This document shows positions 14,801 through 19,277 of a stretch of 19,277 nucleotides of DNA, one piece after another. How positions within the stretch are numbered: the stretch's first letter is position 1; every line of letters starts with the position of its first letter. The position numbers and the translations under genes were made by a program. Source of the stretch: Chloroflexota bacterium (lineage in GTDB: Bacteria > Chloroflexota > Anaerolineae > Anaerolineales > UBA4823); the NCBI GenBank assembly GCA_030669775.1, contig DAOVCZ010000013.1, positions 1 to 19,277 on the forward strand. Reading direction: 5' to 3'. Below the pieces are notes generated by a model, which worked only from the letters and a program-made list of their open reading frames with translations, was not told the origin of the DNA and did not search any database.

Positions 14801-15979
14801 ATGGAATTTGACCAGGTCCTCAAACAACTAGAGTGGTTAAATGATGAACGCCGTAAGGATAAGGATATTATCGCCAAGCAGGAAGAACGCATCACTACCA
14901 TGGAGGGCAGTATCTCAGCAGCAAACCAGCAGATTACGCATTACAGTGGTGAGATCATACGTTTGTCTGCAGTTGTAGGTCGTCTGCATGATTTCGATTC
15001 GGCTTTGCTTCAACTGCACATGGAAATCAACCAGCAAATTGACGAACAGGATAAACAAACCAAGAAGCGCGAAGAAGAGATGGAGAAAATTCGCCGGGTA
15101 GAAATGCGCTCGATTGATACAAGTCTTGCTGAAACGCGCCAGGAACTTGAAACAATTTCCGGGCTTAAACGCAGTCTCCGGGCAAGAGTAGATGAAGAGG
15201 CCAGATTGGCACAACAATTAGATGATCTTCGGTTAAAAGTTCAGGATATTCAACGCAGCGAAGAAGAATATACTCGCACATATCGTTTGATGGAAGATGG
15301 TCGTCGACAAGATTCAAAACGCTTGGTGGATCTGCAGGGTGAAGCATCTGCATTACGAAAAAGGTCTGACGAACAGCGTGGACAGATGGAGCTTGTTTCA
15401 TCAAATTTACGCAAAGTAGAAGGACGTCTGACGGAAACCTTAGTGCAAGATTCTGAACGGCAGGAAGCCCAGGATTCGTTCATTGAAAAACAAGCCTTAC
15501 AGCAAGTAGAATTTGAGCGTACCTGGAAGGAGTGGCAAGCACAAATTGAGAAAATTGGTCGCCAATCGGGCGATGTTGAGAGGCAATTCCAATCTCTGGA
15601 TAGCACCCATAGTGAAGTAAAAAGACTAAAAGGTTCCATCGAAGAGCTTCTAGATCGGGTTGAGAGACGAATTAGTGAGATCACAGAGATTCAACGTTTG
15701 GCAGAAGAGCGATTCAGACAAGAGTGGGTAACATTCAAAGCTGATGATCAGAAGCGCTGGACAAATTACACCTTGACTCAAGAGGAACAACGGAACGAGC
15801 TAACCAGAAATCTGGAAAATATGGGGGATCAACAAATGGATCTAAAATTAGGCTTGCAGGAAATTCAGGATTTGATCCACCAGATGAATGAGGAGACTGA
15901 AAGAGGTCTTCAATCTTTGTTATCTATAACCCATGATTGGGTAACTGCATACGAACGAATCGCTGGGAAAAGCCGCTGA
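14801..15979 (+). CDS. Long cytoplasmic coiled-coil protein of unknown function
   Basis: A 392-residue, highly charged protein (rich in Glu, Gln, Arg, Lys and Leu) with heptad-like patterns over roughly residues 15-350 and no membrane segment, signal peptide or enzyme motif. It resembles SMC/RecN-like coiled-coil rods without the ATPase heads, so annotation pipelines may call it a chromosome-segregation protein on composition alone. Near the C terminus, ITHDWVTAYERIAGK (about 376-390) is less heptad-like and may be a small cap. Start ATG 14801 has GGAGG at 14790-14794, six bases upstream. It has a probable promoter of its own (14736-14744) and lies 68 bases before selB. A structural or scaffolding role is possible; I cannot assign a partner. 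Confidence 0.85.
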   Translation: MEFDQVLKQLEWLNDERRKDKDIIAKQEERITTMEGSISAANQQITHYSGEIIRLSAVVGRLHDFDSALLQLHMEINQQIDEQDKQTKKREEEMEKIRRVEMRSIDTSLAETRQELETISGLKRSLRARVDEEARLAQQLDDLRLKVQDIQRSEEEYTRTYRLMEDGRRQDSKRLVDLQGEASALRKRSDEQRGQMELVSSNLRKVEGRLTETLVQDSERQEAQDSFIEKQALQQVEFERTWKEWQAQIEKIGRQSGDVERQFQSLDSTHSEVKRLKGSIEELLDRVERRISEITEIQRLAEERFRQEWVTFKADDQKRWTNYTLTQEEQRNELTRNLENMGDQQMDLKLGLQEIQDLIHQMNEETERGLQSLLSITHDWVTAYERIAGKSR

Positions 15980-15980
15980 T

Positions 15981-16021
15981 GGATACGGATCACTCAGCAA
16001 AATTTTGAATCTGAGATATCC
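15981..16021 (+). repeat. Imperfect hairpin between the coiled-coil gene and selB
   Basis: GGATA (15981-15985) and CTCAG (15993-15997) are mirrored by CTGAG (16011-16015) and TATCC (16017-16021), with an inner palindrome CAAAATTTTG (15998-16007). The outer arms are offset by an asymmetric internal loop (7 bases versus 1). No T-run follows, so it is not a good intrinsic terminator; the 26 bases after it lead to the selB ribosome site. It might modulate selB translation. Confidence 0.3.
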
Positions 16022-16047
16022 CTAAATAAATATTGTGAGGCATTTGA

Positions 16048-17946
16048 ATGCGTGTAATCGGCACTGCAGGTCATGTCGATCATGGAAAATCGACCCTGAT
16101 TGAATCTTTAACCGGGATGAATCCTGACCGGTTGAAAGAAGAACGTGAAAGGCAAATGACCATTGATCTTGGATTTGCCTGGATGGAATTACCAAATGGG
16201 GAGCAGGTAGGTATTGTAGATGTACCTGGTCATCGGGATTTTATCGAGAATATGCTGGCTGGAGTGGGTGGCATCGACGCAGCCCTTTTTGTCGTTGCAG
16301 CAGATGAAGGAGTCATGCCGCAAACCCGCGAACACCTTGCCATACTTGATATTCTCCAAATCAATGGTGGACTGGTTGCTCTGACTAAGATCGATATGGT
16401 CGAAGATCAAGACTGGCTTGACTTGGTTGAAGATGATGTGCGTGAAGTTATAAATGGAACAATATTGGAAAAAGCCCCAATTGTGCGTGTATCTGCAAAA
16501 AGTGGCCAGGGACTCTCAGTTTTGCTCCAGACATTGGACGAGGTTCTCGCTGAAAGTCCCCCTCGACAAGATTTAGGACGTCCACGATTGCCAGTTGACA
16601 GAGTGTTTTCGATCGCCGGATTTGGTACGGTAACCACAGGAACTTTAAGTGATGGTCATTTTCGAGTTGGAGATGAGGTCGAAATTCTTCCCAATGGAAC
16701 TCGAGGTCGAATCCGGGGACTGCAAACTCATAAGCAAAAGGAAGATTTGGCGCTCCCCGGAAGCCGCACAGCAGTCAATATATCAGGGGTGGCTCTCGAG
16801 CAAATAAAACGGGGGGATGTGGTTGCACATGTGGGTGATTATCAACCAACACGCCGTATGGATGTTAGGTTTCGTTTGCTTGGGGATGTGTCCCAGGCAT
16901 TAAAGCACAATACTGAAGTTAAGTTATTTGTTGGCGCGGCAGAGGTTCTGGCAAGGGTACGCACATTGGGCAGTGAAGTGCTCCAGCCAGGGGATGACGG
17001 CTGGCTGCAACTGGAAATGCGCAAGCCAGTGGTTGTTAGACGTGGTGATCACTATATACTAAGACGACCATCGCCAGGGGAGACAATGGGCGGTGGAACT
17101 GTGGTTGATCCGGATCCCAAAGGGAGGCACAAGAGATTTGCTCCAGGACTTATCGAGCGTTTGGAGTCTTTAGCTGAAGGGACTCCAACAGATATTTTCC
17201 TGCAATCATTAGCTACAATGTTGGCTGCACCGCTGCGTGAAGTGACATTGCACTCCAATCTAGAAGAAGCAACTGCTCAAGATGCAGTAGATGAGCTGGT
17301 CCAGCGTGGGGAGATCGTCCCTCTTGAAATTGGAAAGGGTGATCTCTACGCCAATAGCGATCTCCTGGTTACGTCTATTGGTTATTGGGAGCAGCTGTCT
17401 TCAACGACCCTGAACGTCGTCGAGGAATATCACACAACCTATCCCCTACGCAGAGGTATGCCAAAGGAAGAACTCAAGAGCCGCTTGAGATTATCCCCCC
17501 GTCTTTTTTCTGGCTTGATACGAATTTCAATTCAGGATGATCAGCTGGATGAGATAGGGCCACTCATCCTGTGTCCTGGTCATGAAATCGGATTTACTCC
17601 CCAACAAGAACAAGCAGTCCAATCGCTCTTGAAACGGTTTGCAGCCTCACCTTATTCCCCACCTTCGGTCAAAGAAGCGAAATCGGATGTTAATGATGAG
17701 GTATTCCAGGCGATGGTTGCTCTCGATCTCTTAGTTCCTGTGTCGAGTGAAGTGGTCTTCCGACGAGAGGATTATGACCGGATGGTGGTCGATGTGAAAG
17801 ATTTGCTTCAAGAAAGGGGGACATTAAGCGCTGCACAAGTTAGAGATCACTTTGACACCAGCCGTCGCTATGTCCTGGCATTCCTGGAGCATCTCGACGA
17901 AGTCGGTGTGACAGTTAGGGAAGGGGATGTCCGTCGTTTGAGATGA
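16048..17946 (+). CDS. selB: Selenocysteine-specific elongation factor SelB
   Basis: GTPase that brings selenocysteyl-tRNA(Sec) to ribosomes at UGA codons by binding the mRNA SECIS hairpin. All GTPase motifs are intact: G1 GHVDHGKST (8-16), the SelB-type DRLKEERERQMTIDLGFA (27-44), G3 DVPGH (58-62), G4 TKID (113-116), G5 SAK (149-151). Beta-barrel domains II and III follow (about 175-345), then winged-helix repeats to the end. The last helix-turn-helix, with TSRRYVLAFLEHLDEVGVT and ending GDVRRLR, is the SECIS-binding domain signature that separates SelB from EF-Tu or IF-2. 632 residues is full length. ATG 16048 is preceded by TGTGAGG (16034-16040). No selA, selD, tRNA-Sec or SECIS-bearing gene was seen in the window. 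Its last 32 bases overlap the convergent amidohydrolase. Confidence 0.95.
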   Translation: MRVIGTAGHVDHGKSTLIESLTGMNPDRLKEERERQMTIDLGFAWMELPNGEQVGIVDVPGHRDFIENMLAGVGGIDAALFVVAADEGVMPQTREHLAILDILQINGGLVALTKIDMVEDQDWLDLVEDDVREVINGTILEKAPIVRVSAKSGQGLSVLLQTLDEVLAESPPRQDLGRPRLPVDRVFSIAGFGTVTTGTLSDGHFRVGDEVEILPNGTRGRIRGLQTHKQKEDLALPGSRTAVNISGVALEQIKRGDVVAHVGDYQPTRRMDVRFRLLGDVSQALKHNTEVKLFVGAAEVLARVRTLGSEVLQPGDDGWLQLEMRKPVVVRRGDHYILRRPSPGETMGGGTVVDPDPKGRHKRFAPGLIERLESLAEGTPTDIFLQSLATMLAAPLREVTLHSNLEEATAQDAVDELVQRGEIVPLEIGKGDLYANSDLLVTSIGYWEQLSSTTLNVVEEYHTTYPLRRGMPKEELKSRLRLSPRLFSGLIRISIQDDQLDEIGPLILCPGHEIGFTPQQEQAVQSLLKRFAASPYSPPSVKEAKSDVNDEVFQAMVALDLLVPVSSEVVFRREDYDRMVVDVKDLLQERGTLSAAQVRDHFDTSRRYVLAFLEHLDEVGVTVREGDVRRLR

Positions 17947-19277
17947 TCTGATCGAGGACAGGATCCAGGTGAACCCATTCCCCTGCGATCATTGTTCCAT
18001 GGGGGCGAATATCCCGGATTTCATCCAAACTTGCATGAAAGATATCCTGATCTAATACTAGAAGGTCAGCCAGGAAACCAGGGGCCAGCTTTCCCAGCCG
18101 GTCCTCCATACCGGCTGCATAGGCGGCACCGCCCGTGAATCCTTGCAATGCTGCTGCAAGGGATAGTTTTTGCTCGGGATACCAGCCTTGTGGTCCGGGA
18201 GAGCCATCTACTCTTCTACGAGACACCGCCGCGTGGATACCCCAAAACGGATTTGGGGATTCAACTGGAGCATCTGAACCGAAAGCCAGCAGTGTACCCT
18301 CGTCCAGTAGGGATCGCCAGGCATAGGAGTGCCTGGAACGCTTGCCCCAATACTGGTCTGCTGTGGGGAAATCCGAGGTGGCATGAATCGGCTGCATGGA
18401 TGCGATCACATTTAAGCCTGCCAAACGGGGGAGATCATCTGGATGGAGTAACTGGACATGTTCGATCCTGTGTCGCAATTTGCGAGGTTCTCCGTTTCTA
18501 TCTAAGATGATTGAATGTTGACGTTCGTATTCCCTGAGCTGTGAAAACGCCTGCAGGACTTCATGAATGGCAGAATCTCCAATTGCATGCACAGCTAGGC
18601 TTAATCCATTTTTAACAGCTAGGCGACCCTGTTCGAATAAGTTTTCAGCATCCAACATGAGCAGCCCACGATTCTCTGGTTGGCCCTCGTAAGGCTGGAG
18701 CATAGCCGCTGTTCGGGGACCTAGGGCACCATCTGCAAAGGCTTTGATTGAGCCAATTCGCAGCACATCATCCCCAAAACCAGTCTGTAATCCAAGATCA
18801 ATTGCATAAGAGAGCGACTCAATCGGAATGCTTTTAGTTACACGTAATTTCAATCTTCCAGCAGCATGGAGCTGTTGGAGAGCGACGAAGCAGGTTCGTC
18901 GATCAAAATCGTGCACCCCGGTAAGTCCCATTTCCCAAAGCTTGGTCTGGGCGTAGTTGATGGCTTTCGCCACTTGTTCAGGTGAGGACTCAGGGATGAT
19001 ATCCGAAACTAAAGACATAGCAGTTTCGAACAAGATACCGGTTGGCGAACCGTCTGCGTGGCGTTGAATGCGACCCCCAGGAGGGTCTAGAGTTTGCGCT
19101 GATACCCCCGCCTGGCGGAGAGCTGCTGAGTTAACCCAGGCAGCATGCAAGGATTTTGCGGTCAGATAGATAGGGTGCTGAGTTGTGATTTTGTCTAAAT
19201 GCCCAGTATTGCCAAAGTCATCTGGCCATTGATTTTGATTCCAACCATGACCCAGGATCCACTCACCGGATGGAGTA
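17915..19277 (-). CDS. YtcJ/NfdA-type amidohydrolase, N terminus beyond the right edge
   Basis: Metal-dependent hydrolase of the Amidohydro_3 group; 453 residues are visible and about 90-100, including the HxH metal motif, lie outside the window. The reading frame is open to base 19277 and contains the family block GHGWNQNQWPDD followed by LDKITTQHPIYL and HAAWVNSAAL (the D/S-x-H-xxW-x-NS motif). Further landmarks are IKAFADGALGPRT, AVHAIGDSAIHE (metal His), HRIEHVQLL (metal His), and FGSDAPVE (metal Asp). Homologues act on N-acyl or formamide-type amides, but the substrate range of the family is wide. The ATG at 19150 is internal, not the start. It converges on selB and overlaps it tail to tail by 32 bases (17915-17946), with no terminator between them. 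Confidence 0.92.
   Translation of the reverse strand, partial: TPSGEWILGHGWNQNQWPDDFGNTGHLDKITTQHPIYLTAKSLHAAWVNSAALRQAGVSAQTLDPPGGRIQRHADGSPTGILFETAMSLVSDIIPESSPEQVAKAINYAQTKLWEMGLTGVHDFDRRTCFVALQQLHAAGRLKLRVTKSIPIESLSYAIDLGLQTGFGDDVLRIGSIKAFADGALGPRTAAMLQPYEGQPENRGLLMLDAENLFEQGRLAVKNGLSLAVHAIGDSAIHEVLQAFSQLREYERQHSIILDRNGEPRKLRHRIEHVQLLHPDDLPRLAGLNVIASMQPIHATSDFPTADQYWGKRSRHSYAWRSLLDEGTLLAFGSDAPVESPNPFWGIHAAVSRRRVDGSPGPQGWYPEQKLSLAAALQGFTGGAAYAAGMEDRLGKLAPGFLADLLVLDQDIFHASLDEIRDIRPHGTMIAGEWVHLDPVLDQIISNDGHPLP

Noticed and set aside
19150..19150. ATG at 19150 as the start of the amidohydrolase
   Set aside because: The frame continues upstream to the window edge with clear family sequence (GHGW, LDKITTQHPIYL), so this Met is internal.

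Overview
The window looks like chromosomal DNA of a Chloroflexota bacterium, most likely class Anaerolineae. This rests on the style of the BMP-family lipoprotein, the archaeal-type threonine synthase, a conserved 187-residue protein I associate with that phylum, and the gene mix. It is an inference from protein character, not from a marker gene. Base composition appears balanced to slightly AT-rich throughout. I see no rRNA, tRNA, insertion sequence, CRISPR array or phage gene.

Left part (1-5244): a complete BMP-type nucleoside/purine ABC importer. It has a substrate-binding lipoprotein, a double ATPase (YufO-like) and two permeases (YufP- and YufQ-like). The lipoprotein gene is separated from the other three by a 286-base gap that carries a long hairpin and palindromes; ATPase and permeases overlap or nearly abut.

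Middle part (5264-11104): a same-strand run of a threonine synthase, a GT2 polyprenyl-phosphate-type glycosyltransferase, a second fold-type II PLP enzyme of unknown reaction, a conserved 187-residue protein of unknown function, and a dihydropyrimidinase/hydantoinase. Importer, cyclic-amide hydrolase and PLP enzymes together suggest, but do not prove, uptake and breakdown of nucleosides or nucleobases and amino-acid derivatives.

Right part (11149-14729): three tightly packed integral-membrane genes in the order antiporter-like, NuoK/HyfE-like, antiporter-like. This matches the HyfD-HyfE-HyfF order of hydrogenase-4/complex I-type membrane arms. The antiporter-like subunits appear to lack several of the lysines that carry protons in NuoL/M/N, and no soluble redox partner lies in the window. 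This is the most unusual system here. A soluble coiled-coil protein with its own probable extended -10 promoter follows.

Right end (16048-19277): a full-length selenocysteine-specific elongation factor SelB, whose 3' end overlaps by 32 bases a convergent YtcJ/NfdA-type amidohydrolase that runs off the right edge. Every gene is on the + strand except this last one. I found no convincing intrinsic terminator anywhere, so transcription units are inferred from spacing.
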